Shown here: positions 1-8,578 of the stretch, piece after piece
How the letters are laid out: each line of letters begins with the position of its first letter
How positions within the stretch are numbered: position 1 is the stretch's first letter
NCBI GenBank assembly: GCA_963677245.1
Contig: OY781921.1
Coordinates: forward strand, 3,348,001 to 3,412,000
Source of the DNA: Saccharicrinis sp963677245
Lineage (GTDB): Bacteria > Bacteroidota > Bacteroidia > Bacteroidales > Marinilabiliaceae
Length of the DNA: 64,000 bases
Direction: 5' to 3'
Position numbers and translations under genes: made by a program
The notes under the pieces: model-generated
The model's database searches: none
Told to the model about the DNA's origin: nothing
The model's input: the letters and a program-made list of their open reading frames with translations, nothing else

Positions 1-377
1 AAAAGGATGTTTCTTTTAAAGACGCTTTTATAATTGGAATAGCTCAAACTATTGCCGTATTGCCGGGTGTATCAAGATCCGGTTCTACTATTGCCACTGG
101 TTTACTGCTTGGTAATAAAAAAGAAGCTGTAGCTAAATTTTCATTTTTAATGGTGTTGATTCCTATATTAGGAGAAAACGTATTAAGCTTATTAAAAGAT
201 GATTTCACAGCTACAGGATCCATTGGGGCCATTCCTCTAATTGCAGGTTTTATTGCCGCTTTTGTTTCGGGGCTTTTAGCCTGTAAAGCCATGATAAAAG
301 TGGTGAAAAAAGGCAAGCTGATATACTTTGCTGCGTACTGCGCAGTAGTAGGTATCATAGCCATCATATTTTCATAG
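1..377 (+). CDS. uppP: Undecaprenyl-diphosphatase UppP (BacA), 3' part
   Basis: This is the C-terminal half of an integral membrane phosphatase that recycles undecaprenyl pyrophosphate to the monophosphate carrier for peptidoglycan and other wall polymers. The frame is open from the first bases of the window, so the start lies upstream; about 125 of the usual 260-270 residues are visible. The family's PGVSRSGST signature (the second conserved catalytic motif of the BacA/UppP family) is present near the start of the visible part, followed by three hydrophobic segments. The gene order uppP-truB-queA is common in Bacteroidota and supports the call. The TTG inside the PGVSRSG motif is not a real start. 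Confidence 0.93.
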   Translation, partial: KDVSFKDAFIIGIAQTIAVLPGVSRSGSTIATGLLLGNKKEAVAKFSFLMVLIPILGENVLSLLKDDFTATGSIGAIPLIAGFIAAFVSGLLACKAMIKVVKKGKLIYFAAYCAVVGIIAIIFS

Positions 378-455
378 TAAAAATTTAAAATACAAATATT
401 TGCAATTGCCGGTTGAGTTTTATCTTCCGGCAATTCTTGTGTAATTCAAAAACAA

Positions 456-1163
456 ATGGAAGAAATCGACATCAAACCCGGAGGGTATGCATTTAAGGAT
501 GGGGAGGTTTTATTGTTTGATAAACCATACGAATGGACCTCTTTTGACTTGGTAAACAAAGTTAGAAGAAAAATATGCCAGGCACTTGGCGTTAAAAAAA
601 TAAAGGTTGGTCATGCCGGAACATTAGATCCATTGGCTACCGGATTATTAATTATTTGCACCGGAAAGGCCACTAAAACCATAGATAACTACCAGGCGCA
701 GGAGAAAGAATACATCGCTACGCTAAAACTTGGAGCAACTACGCCTTCTTTTGATTTAGAAACGGAGATTGATAAAACCTATCCAACCGACCATATTAAC
801 CGGGAGTTAATAGATACAACGTTAAAAAACTTTATTGGCGAATTAGATCAGGTTCCTCCAGCTTTTTCTGCAGTAAAAGTAAAAGGCAAAAGAGCTTATG
901 AACTCGCCAGGGAAGGTAAAGATCCAGGCTTAAAGCCTAAAAAACTGATAATTACAGAAATTGAGGTTTTGGGATTTGAAAACTTAGAATTAACCCTAAG
1001 AATTGTATGCAGTAAAGGAACTTACATAAGAGGATTAGCTCGTGATATTGGTTATGCTTTGGAGAGTGGCGCTCACTTAAATGCTTTAAAAAGAACACGA
1101 ATTGGTGAATATAAACTAAGCGAATCAATAGATTTAGCTACATTTGAAAAAAAATTAAAATAA
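456..1163 (+). CDS. truB: tRNA pseudouridine(55) synthase TruB
   Basis: Converts U55 of the tRNA T-loop to pseudouridine. The catalytic motif GHAGTLDPLATG is at residues 52-63, with Asp58 as the expected nucleophile. Conserved blocks around PPAFSAVKVKGKRAYE and KGTYIRGLARDIG follow. The protein is 235 residues and stops after the catalytic domain, with no C-terminal PUA domain, as is usual for Bacteroidota TruB. It lies 78 bp downstream of uppP and is probably cotranscribed with it. The ATG start gives a protein beginning shortly before the conserved core, so it is probably right. Confidence 0.96.
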   Translation: MEEIDIKPGGYAFKDGEVLLFDKPYEWTSFDLVNKVRRKICQALGVKKIKVGHAGTLDPLATGLLIICTGKATKTIDNYQAQEKEYIATLKLGATTPSFDLETEIDKTYPTDHINRELIDTTLKNFIGELDQVPPAFSAVKVKGKRAYELAREGKDPGLKPKKLIITEIEVLGFENLELTLRIVCSKGTYIRGLARDIGYALESGAHLNALKRTRIGEYKLSESIDLATFEKKLK

Positions 1164-1221
1164 TTTGTAACCTTTGCCAAAACCTTACGTATAAGGTTGC
1201 TCTTGTCCGTATGTCAACTAA

Positions 1222-1255
1222 TTATCACATATTCAATAAGTGTGATAAGTTTTTA
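1222..1255 (+). terminator. Possible terminator after truB
   Basis: TTATCACA and TGTGATAA form an 8-bp stem over an 11-nt loop, followed by GTTTTTAAT. The stem is AT-rich, so strength is uncertain. A second small hairpin (AACCTTA/TAAGGTT with a 4-nt loop) lies just upstream at 1181-1198. No riboswitch fold was recognised in this queA leader. Confidence 0.45.
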
Positions 1256-1348
1256 ATAGCATAAATAGCGGTCAAAATCCACTCCCATGGGGAATGGGAA
1301 ATAAACAGAATAGAAATTCAGTTGTTGATAAAATAAATTAATTACGAA

Positions 1349-2398
1349 ATGAAGTTATCGAAGTTTAAGTACAACCTTCCTGAAGAACTAATTGCACTAC
1401 ACCCTGCACAAAACCGCGACGAAGCCCGAATGCTTGTTTTAGATAGAGAAACAGGTGCTATTGAGCACAAAGTATTTAAAGAGCTGATTGATTATTTTGA
1501 TGATCAGGATGTAATGATTTTCAACAACACAAAAGTATTTCCTGCGCGTCTTTACGGTAACAAAGAAAAAACTGGAGCTGAAATCGAAGTATTCTTATTA
1601 AGAGAGTTAAACCAGGAGCAAAAACTTTGGGACGTTTTGGTTGATCCAGCCAGAAAAATAAGAATTGGTAACAAGCTTTATTTTGGCGAAAACGATGAAA
1701 TGGTTGCTGAGGTAATTGACAACACTACTTCCAGAGGACGTACTTTACGCTTTTTATACGACGGTTCGCACGAAGAATTTAAAAAAGCCTTATTTGCTTT
1801 AGGAGAAACGCCACTTCCAAAGATGATAAACCGTAAAGTTGAGCCGGAAGACAGTGAGCGTTATCAAACCATTTATGCAAAACACGAAGGAGCTGTAGCT
1901 GCACCAACAGCAGGTATGCACTTTAGTCGTGAGCTAATGAAGCGTCTTGAAATTATTGGTGTTAACTTTGCCGAAGTAACGTTGCACGTAGGTTTAGGAA
2001 ACTTCAGATCTGTAGATGTAGAAGACTTAACCAAGCATAAAATGGATTCTGAGCAAATTTTCATTACCGATAAAGCTTGTGATATCATCAACAAAGGTAA
2101 AGATGAGCGCAGAAAGATATGTGCCGTTGGAACAACAGTAATGAGAACCATTGAAAGTTCAGTTTCTACTTTTGGTCATGTAAAACCTTTTGAAGGATGG
2201 ACAAACAAATTTATTTTCCCTCCTTATGAATTTAATGTAGCAAACTGTATGGTTTCTAACCTCCATATGCCATTATCCACTTTAATGATGATGTCAGCAG
2301 CATTCGCAGGTTACGACCATTTAATGAATGCATATGATGTTGCAGTGAAAGAGAAATACCGTTTTGGTACTTATGGTGATGCCATGTTAATTATCTAA
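1349..2398 (+). CDS. queA: S-adenosylmethionine:tRNA ribosyltransferase-isomerase QueA
   Basis: Transfers and rearranges the ribosyl group of SAM onto 7-aminomethyl-7-deazaguanine in tRNA, giving epoxyqueuosine. The 349-residue protein has the family's usual length and motifs: HPAQNRDEARMLVL near the N-terminus, FNNTKVFPARL around residues 57-67, GAEIEVFLL, AAPTAGMHFSREL in the middle, LHVGLGNFRSV, and the C-terminal block that reads SNLHMPLSTLMMMSAAFAG. It starts 185 bp after truB and is followed by a strong hairpin, so it probably ends its transcript. No queuosine pathway genes are next to it. Confidence 0.97.
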   Translation: MKLSKFKYNLPEELIALHPAQNRDEARMLVLDRETGAIEHKVFKELIDYFDDQDVMIFNNTKVFPARLYGNKEKTGAEIEVFLLRELNQEQKLWDVLVDPARKIRIGNKLYFGENDEMVAEVIDNTTSRGRTLRFLYDGSHEEFKKALFALGETPLPKMINRKVEPEDSERYQTIYAKHEGAVAAPTAGMHFSRELMKRLEIIGVNFAEVTLHVGLGNFRSVDVEDLTKHKMDSEQIFITDKACDIINKGKDERRKICAVGTTVMRTIESSVSTFGHVKPFEGWTNKFIFPPYEFNVANCMVSNLHMPLSTLMMMSAAFAGYDHLMNAYDVAVKEKYRFGTYGDAMLII

Positions 2399-2468
2399 GA
2401 AGGCATAGTCGTAAGAAGCATATCGCTTTGATATAAAATACATTGTGTCTATATTTAGGAAACAACAA

Positions 2469-2508
2469 ACCCCGAAACTGGGCACTTTTGCCCAAAAACG
2501 GGGTTTTT
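2469..2508 (+). terminator. Hairpin terminator downstream of queA, overlapping the IS left end
   Basis: A nested stem: outer CCCCG/CGGGG and inner GGGCA/TGCCC, followed by TTTTTCATTTTT. It ends queA transcription or blocks outside transcripts from entering the transposase gene. The inner arm coincides with the candidate left terminal repeat of the insertion sequence. Confidence 0.7.
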
Positions 2509-3956
2509 CATTTTTCTAATAGTGATAAAGTTACAAAGTATTCCACATTTTCAGGCATCCTTGCCACTGTTTTCTATTGAAGATAATTTTAACTTGCTCT
2601 ACGACCAGTTTCTCGACACCGATTTGGGCAAGATTTTTATAGCTATTCCGTGGGAAGAGCTGATACGCTCCTTTAAACTGAATGAAAGCAAGAAAGGCCC
2701 AAACTGTATATTTTCTCCGCAAGGTAAGTTGGCACTGATGGTTCTAAAACATTACGCAGGCTGTTCGGACAAAAAACTGATAGAACAGTTCAACGCCAAT
2801 ATCCATTACCAATTTTTCTGTAGCACAGTACTGGGGCTTGGGCAGCACATCAGTAACTATAAAATTGTGAGCCAGATACGCTGTGAGCTGTCCGGAAAGC
2901 TGAACATCAAGGATGCGCAGGGCGTACTTGCATCCCATTGGCTCCCTCACATGGAGGAGCTCGAACAGATATTGACGGATGCCACCTGTTACGAAAGTTC
3001 GGTTAGATTCCCCACCAACCAGAAACTGTTGTGGGAATCGGTAGATTGGGCATACGGGCAGCTTAAATTGATATGCAAATATAGCGGCATAAAACTACCC
3101 AGAACAAAGTATCTCAAATGGAAAGAGCGGTACTGGAGCTACAGCCGAAAACGCAGAAAACCCTCGAAAGAAAAGAACGCATTAACCCGAGGATTGCTCA
3201 AGCTGCTGCACAAAATTCTTAATGAATTGGATGATATCGAAAAACAAAACAGGATAGAAATGCCCGGCAAATATTGGGACAAGAAACAAATAGTGAGAAA
3301 AGTGTTCCTGCAGCAACAGTACCACTTCGATACCGGCGAAAAAATAAAAGACCGCATAGTGAGCCTTTCGAAAAGTTATATACGTCCCATTGTCAGAGGA
3401 AAGGAAATCAAAAAAGTTGAGTTTGGAGTCAAGCTCAATAAGCTTCAGATTAACGGCATAAGCTTTATCGAACACCTTGATTTCAATGCTTTCAACGAAG
3501 GCACCCGTTTCCAATCCACCGTGTTCTATGCTCAGCTGCTCACCAAAACTAAGACTAGGCTTGCCGGTGCAGATGCCATTTATGCCACCAACAAAAACAG
3601 GAGCTTCGCCACGCAAAACAACATCAGAACCGATTTTGCCAGAAAAGGAAGACCTGGAAAATACGAGTCCGAACGTAAACAAATCGCAAAATTGATCAAG
3701 AAAGAACGGGCCACAAGGTTAGAAGGAAGCTTTGGAAAAGACAAACAACATTATCTCTTAAATCGCGTAGGAGCACGAACCAAGGACAACGAGATACTAT
3801 GGGTCTTTATGGGTATACACACAGGCAACGCTCTGGAAATAGGAAGGCGAATGCATCGCGCCAAACAAAATGCTGCCTGTGCTGCCTGATGTTATTTTAA
3901 GATATGTTTGAAATGTTTCCGGCTCCCCAAATGGGAATCGTATGCCCAAAAATGCG
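2480..3956 (+). mobile_element. Insertion sequence with DDE transposase, about 1.48 kb
   Basis: Limits are proposed from imperfect terminal inverted repeats. The left end reads GGGCACTTTTGCCCAA and the reverse complement of the right end reads GCGCATTTTTGGGCAT, with 12 of 16 positions matching. One transposase gene fills most of the element. I could not identify a clear target duplication, so the ends may be off by several bases. The element lies between queA and the photolyase gene and disrupts neither. Confidence 0.6.
2522..3889 (+). CDS. DDE transposase, IS1182/IS5-like
   Basis: Catalyses cut-and-paste movement of the surrounding element. Residues 45-125 resemble the transposase N-terminal domain (DUF772-like: LALMVLKHYAGCSDKKLIEQF). 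A DDE RNase-H-like core follows: Asp153 in TDATCYESS, Asp351 in GADAIYAT and Glu401 in RLEGSFGKDK. A basic insertion lies at 200-260. The conserved LDFNAFNEGTRF block is near 319-330. The protein is 455 residues, full length, with no frameshift, so it may be active. The first in-frame start is GTG; no better upstream ATG exists. The exact IS family is a judgement from motifs. Confidence 0.85.
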   Translation: MIKLQSIPHFQASLPLFSIEDNFNLLYDQFLDTDLGKIFIAIPWEELIRSFKLNESKKGPNCIFSPQGKLALMVLKHYAGCSDKKLIEQFNANIHYQFFCSTVLGLGQHISNYKIVSQIRCELSGKLNIKDAQGVLASHWLPHMEELEQILTDATCYESSVRFPTNQKLLWESVDWAYGQLKLICKYSGIKLPRTKYLKWKERYWSYSRKRRKPSKEKNALTRGLLKLLHKILNELDDIEKQNRIEMPGKYWDKKQIVRKVFLQQQYHFDTGEKIKDRIVSLSKSYIRPIVRGKEIKKVEFGVKLNKLQINGISFIEHLDFNAFNEGTRFQSTVFYAQLLTKTKTRLAGADAIYATNKNRSFATQNNIRTDFARKGRPGKYESERKQIAKLIKKERATRLEGSFGKDKQHYLLNRVGARTKDNEILWVFMGIHTGNALEIGRRMHRAKQNAACAA

Positions 3957-4109
3957 CAAAATTAAGGTTTATGGCTTTGAGGAAACCAGTCATATAAGTT
4001 ATGTAAACAAAAAGAGTCGGCATTTTAAACACCGACCCTTAATATTTATTGCTTTTTATCTTACTTCTGAATCTGCCTAAGAAATATTTCATCCATAAAA
4101 ATATAGAAG

Positions 4110-4149
4110 CAGCGCCTTGAATCGAGTATTCATGGCGCTGTTTGTTTTG
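4110..4149. terminator. Hairpin terminator between IS and photolyase gene
   Basis: CAGCGCC and GGCGCTG form a 7-bp stem over 17 nt, followed on the plus strand by TTTGTTTT. On the minus strand the tail is less T-rich, but the hairpin lies just beyond the photolyase stop codon and may serve that gene. A weaker GTCGG/CCGAC hairpin lies at about 4017-4037. Confidence 0.5.
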
Positions 4150-4156
4150 AATACTC

Positions 4157-5449
4157 TCACTTATATGCCGCAAGACCTCTTTTATATGTGTCTATGGCTC
4201 TTACGCGAGCATTAGCATGATCGACCATAGGTTGCAAATATGCAACTGTTCCATATTCCGGTACCCATTTCAATACATACTCAAAATCCTTATCAAACTT
4301 CTGTAGCTGAGCTGTCGGATTAAAAACTCTAAAATAAGGTGCTGCATCACAACCTGTGCCAGCTGCCCATTGCCAATTACCCACATTGGAAGAAAGTTCA
4401 AAATCCAATAACTTAGAAGCAAAATATGCTTCTCCCCATCTCCAGTCAATTAATAAATGCTTGCACAAAAATGAAGCAACCACCATTCTTACCCGGTTAT
4501 GCATATAACCTGTTGCATTTAACTGGCGCATTCCTGCATCAACCATTGGATAACCCGTCTGCCCATTACACCATCTTTCAAACTCGTCTTCCTTATTGCG
4601 CCATTGGATATAATCATATTGTTTTTTGAAATTATTAGCAGCACTTTCCGGAAAGTGATATAAAATCTGAATAAAAAACTCTCGCCAGATTAATTCCGAT
4701 AAAAAAACCTCACTTCTATCTTTAACTTCTTTAATTATTTGGCGAATACTAACCGTTCCAAATCGAAGATGAGGCCCTAAATTTGAACCTGAATTTAACG
4801 ATGGAAAATCCCTGGTTTCCTGATATGTCTCAATATGAGATAAGTCAAAAGGCAGTACCTCATGTGTTCCTTTTTCAAATCCAATATCAGCTAAAGTTGG
4901 CATTGGGAATAATTCTTTTACATACGTGATCTGACCATTATTTTCTTGAAATTCAATTTCCTGAAACTGTTTTAACCATTGATTTTTATATGGTGTGAAA
5001 ACCGTATAAGGTGTACCATCCTTTTTTAAAACCTCATCTTTGGCAAAAATTACTTGATCTTTATAAGTCTTAAAATCAATATTGTGCCGGTTGAGCAATG
5101 CTTCCACCTCCTCATCTCTCCGAATCGCATATGGTTCGTAATCCTCATTGGTATAAACTCCCTGAATATCAAAATCGCCAGTTAGTTGTTTCCAAATCTC
5201 TAATACTTTACCATGTTTTACGCAAAAGGAGCTTTCACTTTCCTTTAAGGATTCATTGAGCTTTTGCAGTGTTTCATAAATAAAGGTAACACGACTATCA
5301 TTAGTTTCTAAATGAGTTAGGATATCCTCATCAAAGATAAATAAGGGTAATATAGGGAATTGACTTTTTGAGGCCTTAATCAGGGCTGTATTGTCTTTTA
5401 ACCTTAAGTCTCTTCTAAACCAAACAATATTAATTTTTTCTTTCTGCAT
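4157..5449 (-). CDS. phrB: Deoxyribodipyrimidine photolyase (class I cryptochrome/photolyase family)
   Basis: Repairs UV-induced pyrimidine dimers with blue light and FADH-. The N-terminal Rossmann antenna domain starts INIVWFRRDLRLKDNTAL. The C-terminal FAD domain has WREFFIQILYHFPES, GQTGYPMVDAGMRQL, GYMHNRVRMVVASF, DWRWGE and NWQWAAGTGCDAAPYFRVFNP, with the tryptophans of the electron-transfer chain and the dimer-binding WQWAAGTG block in place. These match class I CPD photolyases. I chose the ATG at residue 8 of the longest frame because the extra seven residues begin with TTG and precede the conserved start. The protein is then 430 residues. Confidence 0.93.
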   Translation of the reverse strand: MQKEKINIVWFRRDLRLKDNTALIKASKSQFPILPLFIFDEDILTHLETNDSRVTFIYETLQKLNESLKESESSFCVKHGKVLEIWKQLTGDFDIQGVYTNEDYEPYAIRRDEEVEALLNRHNIDFKTYKDQVIFAKDEVLKKDGTPYTVFTPYKNQWLKQFQEIEFQENNGQITYVKELFPMPTLADIGFEKGTHEVLPFDLSHIETYQETRDFPSLNSGSNLGPHLRFGTVSIRQIIKEVKDRSEVFLSELIWREFFIQILYHFPESAANNFKKQYDYIQWRNKEDEFERWCNGQTGYPMVDAGMRQLNATGYMHNRVRMVVASFLCKHLLIDWRWGEAYFASKLLDFELSSNVGNWQWAAGTGCDAAPYFRVFNPTAQLQKFDKDFEYVLKWVPEYGTVAYLQPMVDHANARVRAIDTYKRGLAAYK

Positions 5450-5633
5450 AAAAACTACATGTAATAGCAAACGTAAAACTATTCAAAATCCATCCAAATA
5501 TTCAACAACAGTTTTATGCATTCAGTTTAGACTACAATAATTATAATTTGTACGACATATTAAATATGAATTTTTTAAAAAGAAATCGTACCTTATTCAA
5601 AACTGATCATTCTTATCACAAAAAGGAAATTCT

Positions 5634-6470
5634 ATGGCTAAGTTTTTAATTCCCGTCAATTTTGCCCCCTATACCATAAATGCGGTAGATTATTGTGTGG
5701 CATTAGCAAATCATATTGGAGGAGAGATCTCCTTACTATTTTGCTATACACATATGTTAAGCGATGATCAAAGCAGCGAAGATGAGCCTGTCATTCTTTC
5801 TGAAATTGACGCTATGAATGCCCTAAAACAATTAGAAAGCCATATTTTTGAACATAACCATAGTAATAAAACGATCATGGTTAAAAAACATCTTCTGGAA
5901 GGATATCCAGAAGACATTATTCCTAAATTTTGTAAAGGATACGATCCTAATTTGGTGGTAATGGGTACCAAGAGTAAAGGGGAAACGATCAAAGAATTAT
6001 TGGGAAGCGTAACCTTGGATGTTATTAAAAATGTTTCATGCCCGGTTATGGCAGTTCCTAATAATTACATCTTCAATTTAAAAGCAATTACAAACATTCT
6101 GTTTGTCACTCATTTTTCAAAAAACGAATTTACCTCTCTTCATAAATTATTGGAGCTTATTAGTTCCTTCGACACCAAACTTTTTGCTGTGCAATATTGC
6201 GCTAATGGCATAGAAAAAGAAGATCCTGAATCGCTAAAACAATACTTAAGCTATGTACAAAATACCTATCGTAATCAGGATGTTAGATGTGAATTTATTG
6301 AGAATAAAGAGATATTGGAGGCCATAAATGCTTATATTACCCTACACAATATTGATCTACTGGCTATTACAAGACGAAAAAGAAATTTAATTTCACAATT
6401 ATTACACCCCAGTGTTACAAAAAAGATTCTTTTTAATACGGAAATTCCTATGCTATTCTTTCATCAATAG
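5634..6470 (+). CDS. Tandem universal stress protein (UspA family)
   Basis: The protein has 278 residues with two Usp domains (about 1-145 and 146-278). The first opens FLIPVNFAPYTINAVDYCVAL and ends with GTKSKGETIKELLGSVT followed by CPVMAVP. That is close to the G-x2-G-x9-G(S/T) ATP-binding signature, although the second glycine is Ser. The second domain ends TRRKRNLISQLLHPSVTKKIL and lacks the glycine signature, so it probably does not bind nucleotide. This arrangement is common in Bacteroidota, where the tandem protein is cytoplasmic and induced by stress. It is divergent from the photolyase gene, with a 184-bp shared upstream region. Confidence 0.88.
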   Translation: MAKFLIPVNFAPYTINAVDYCVALANHIGGEISLLFCYTHMLSDDQSSEDEPVILSEIDAMNALKQLESHIFEHNHSNKTIMVKKHLLEGYPEDIIPKFCKGYDPNLVVMGTKSKGETIKELLGSVTLDVIKNVSCPVMAVPNNYIFNLKAITNILFVTHFSKNEFTSLHKLLELISSFDTKLFAVQYCANGIEKEDPESLKQYLSYVQNTYRNQDVRCEFIENKEILEAINAYITLHNIDLLAITRRKRNLISQLLHPSVTKKILFNTEIPMLFFHQ

Positions 6471-6712
6471 GCGTATTTCTTTATAATAAAGGATTTTTCA
6501 ATTAAATTTACGCTTCATTTATATTTGAAAAATACATCTTTAACCGTATTAAATAACAGTTTAGTAGAATACTACTTCAAAACAAACCCGAATTATTTGT
6601 ACTTTTTCGTTTTAAACGATACAGACATTTGATAAAAAGTAAAATTTGTCCTTACTAACTGATGATCTATATTCTGTATCGATAAATACTGTTGATTTTA
6701 AAATTTTAGCAT

Positions 6713-7732
6713 ATGAAGATTGGGATTTTATCAGCCGGAGGTGATTGTCCGGGAATTAATGCTGCTATCCGAGGAGTCGGAAAAACTGCCATGGTTCAGT
6801 TTGGAATGGAAGTAGTTGGTATTTCAAATGGTTTTAGTGGTTTAATTGACATGAATGTAGAACCTCTTACTGAGGATAAGTTATCTGGTATTTTGACCTT
6901 AGGAGGAACCATTTTAGGAACATCGCGAATGAAACCTTTTAAGCCTCAGGAAGGTGATACCGTAGAAGACAAACCGCAGGTAATTAAAGAAAACTATCAC
7001 AAGTTAGGTTTAGATGCTTTGGTTTGTATTGGAGGAAACGGTACACAAAAAACGGCCAATCTGTTATCAAAAGAAGGGTTAAATGTTGTTGGTCTTCCTA
7101 AAACCATTGATAATGACGTATGGGGAACTGATGTTACTTTTGGGTTTGATTCTGCAGTAAACATTGCTACCGATGCTATCGACCGCCTTCATACAACTGC
7201 TAACTCGCACAAACGAGTAATGGTAATAGAAGTGATGGGACATAATGCCGGATGGATTGCATTGCATTCCGGAGTAGCTGCAGGTGGTGATATTATTTTA
7301 TTACCCGAGATAGAATACGACATGGATATTGTTGCCAACACATTAATGACGCGTTCTGAAAAAGGAAAACCATACTCAATTGTTGTGGTTGGTGAGGGTA
7401 TTAAAGTTCCTGGAAAAAAGAGCGCTGCACGATATATTTCAAAACAAATTCAGGAGCGTACAAATTTAGAAACCCGCGAAACCATTTTAGGATACGTACA
7501 GCGTGGAGGTACACCATCTCCAGCCGATAGAGTTCTAGCCACACGGTATGGAGCTTATGCTGCTCAATTAATTCACGAGAAAAAGTTTGGTACAATGGTA
7601 TGTATCAACCAAAACGAAATAACCTCTGTACCCCTAGAAGAAGTAGGAGGTAAAACAAAATTAATCGACCCAGACGATCGTTTGGTTTCTAAAGCCCGAA
7701 ACATGGGAGTTTGCTTTGGTGACAAAATTTAA
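6713..7732 (+). CDS. pfkA: 6-phosphofructokinase
   Basis: Phosphorylates fructose 6-phosphate at the committed step of glycolysis. The protein has 339 residues. It has the N-terminal GILSAGGDCPGINAAIRG, the substrate loop PKTIDNDVWGTD (catalytic Asp133 by alignment with Asp127 of the E. coli enzyme), and MGHNAGWIALHSG. The nucleotide loop reads GGNGTQ at 107-112: Gly110 matches the ATP-type position 104, while Lys130 matches the Lys124 typical of PPi-type enzymes, and Asn109 stands where E. coli has a metal-binding Asp. Donor use (ATP or PPi) is therefore not certain; Gly at the 104 position favours ATP. A terminator follows the gene. Confidence 0.92.
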   Translation: MKIGILSAGGDCPGINAAIRGVGKTAMVQFGMEVVGISNGFSGLIDMNVEPLTEDKLSGILTLGGTILGTSRMKPFKPQEGDTVEDKPQVIKENYHKLGLDALVCIGGNGTQKTANLLSKEGLNVVGLPKTIDNDVWGTDVTFGFDSAVNIATDAIDRLHTTANSHKRVMVIEVMGHNAGWIALHSGVAAGGDIILLPEIEYDMDIVANTLMTRSEKGKPYSIVVVGEGIKVPGKKSAARYISKQIQERTNLETRETILGYVQRGGTPSPADRVLATRYGAYAAQLIHEKKFGTMVCINQNEITSVPLEEVGGKTKLIDPDDRLVSKARNMGVCFGDKI

Positions 7733-7780
7733 TGATATCTTTGTTAAACTTAAGTTAAAAACGATATCATAAAAACTTAT

Positions 7781-7827
7781 TGCGGTTGATAGATGTTATT
7801 TTTGAAACATCCGTCAACCGCATTTTT
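7781..7827 (+). terminator. Terminator (or attenuator) between pfkA and cysH
   Basis: TGCGGTTGA pairs with TCAACCGCA (9 bp), then a 3x3 internal loop, then ATGTT/AACAT, followed by TTTTT. It ends 17 nt before the cysH start codon, so a regulatory role for cysH is possible as well as termination of pfkA. Confidence 0.65.
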
Positions 7828-7844
7828 AAGCTATACATATTATA

Positions 7845-8549
7845 ATGAAGAAAGAAGAGATTGCTGCACTAAATAAGCAGTTTGAAAACACTGACCCTAT
7901 TGACGTAATTCGATTTTTTGTTGAAAAATATAAAGATAAAATTGCTTTAGCTTCGAGTCTGGGAGCAGAAGATCAGGTGCTAACTCAAATGATGGTTAGT
8001 GTAGCAGATCAACCTCATATTTTCACCCTGGATACCGGAAGACTTTTTCCTGAAACTTACGACCTTATCGATCGTACATGCAAAAAGTACAAAACAAAAA
8101 TGAAGGTATACTCCCCAAAAGCCGAAGCGGTCCAAAAAATGGTGGAAGAAAAGGGAATGAACCTTTTTTACGATAGTATTGAAAACAGAAAAGAGTGTTG
8201 TAATACTCGTAAACTAGAGCCCTTAAAAAGAGCTTTTGCAGGATTAGATGCCTGGGTTTGTGGCTTAAGAGCTGAACAATCAGTAACCCGAACCAGTATT
8301 CAAGTGATAGAATGGGATGAAAACAACGATATTTTAAAAATAAATCCCCTGGCACACTGGAGCGAAAAAGAAGTGTGGGATTACATAAAAGATAATGGTA
8401 TTCCTTATAACCCACTTCACGACAAAAATTACCCAAGTATTGGCTGCCAGCCTTGTACACGAGCCATTTTACAGGGCGAAGACATAAGAGCAGGACGTTG
8501 GTACTGGGAAAATCCGGATACCAAAGAATGCGGTTTGCATAAAAAGTAA
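7845..8549 (+). CDS. cysH: Adenylyl-sulfate reductase (CysH family, Fe-S type)
   Basis: Reduces activated sulfate to sulfite in assimilation. The PAPS-reductase fold shows SSLGAEDQVLTQM at 38-50 and TLDTGRLFPETY at 61-72. The presence of Cys118-Cys119 (ECCNTRKLEPL) and Cys201-x2-Cys204 (GCQPC) gives the four ligands of a 4Fe-4S cluster, which marks the APS-using branch rather than E. coli-type PAPS reductase. The catalytic ECGLH motif is at the C-terminus (Cys229). Length is 234 residues. No sulfate adenylyltransferase or sulfite reductase gene lies nearby. Confidence 0.93.
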   Translation: MKKEEIAALNKQFENTDPIDVIRFFVEKYKDKIALASSLGAEDQVLTQMMVSVADQPHIFTLDTGRLFPETYDLIDRTCKKYKTKMKVYSPKAEAVQKMVEEKGMNLFYDSIENRKECCNTRKLEPLKRAFAGLDAWVCGLRAEQSVTRTSIQVIEWDENNDILKINPLAHWSEKEVWDYIKDNGIPYNPLHDKNYPSIGCQPCTRAILQGEDIRAGRWYWENPDTKECGLHKK

Positions 8550-8578
8550 GACGATAGGTTTAAAACTATACAATAAAT

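Noticed and set aside
1164..1348. preQ1 riboswitch before queA
   Set aside because: The hairpins found do not fit the preQ1 consensus; they look like a terminator and a small hairpin.
3182..3682. 166-residue frame on the minus strand inside the transposase gene
   Set aside because: It is wholly antisense to a clear transposase and has no recognisable features.
4017..4037. Second terminator between the IS and the photolyase gene
   Set aside because: The stem is 5 bp and the tail weak; noted in the adjacent terminator entry only.
8065..8460. 131-residue frame antisense to cysH
   Set aside because: Shadow of a well-supported gene.
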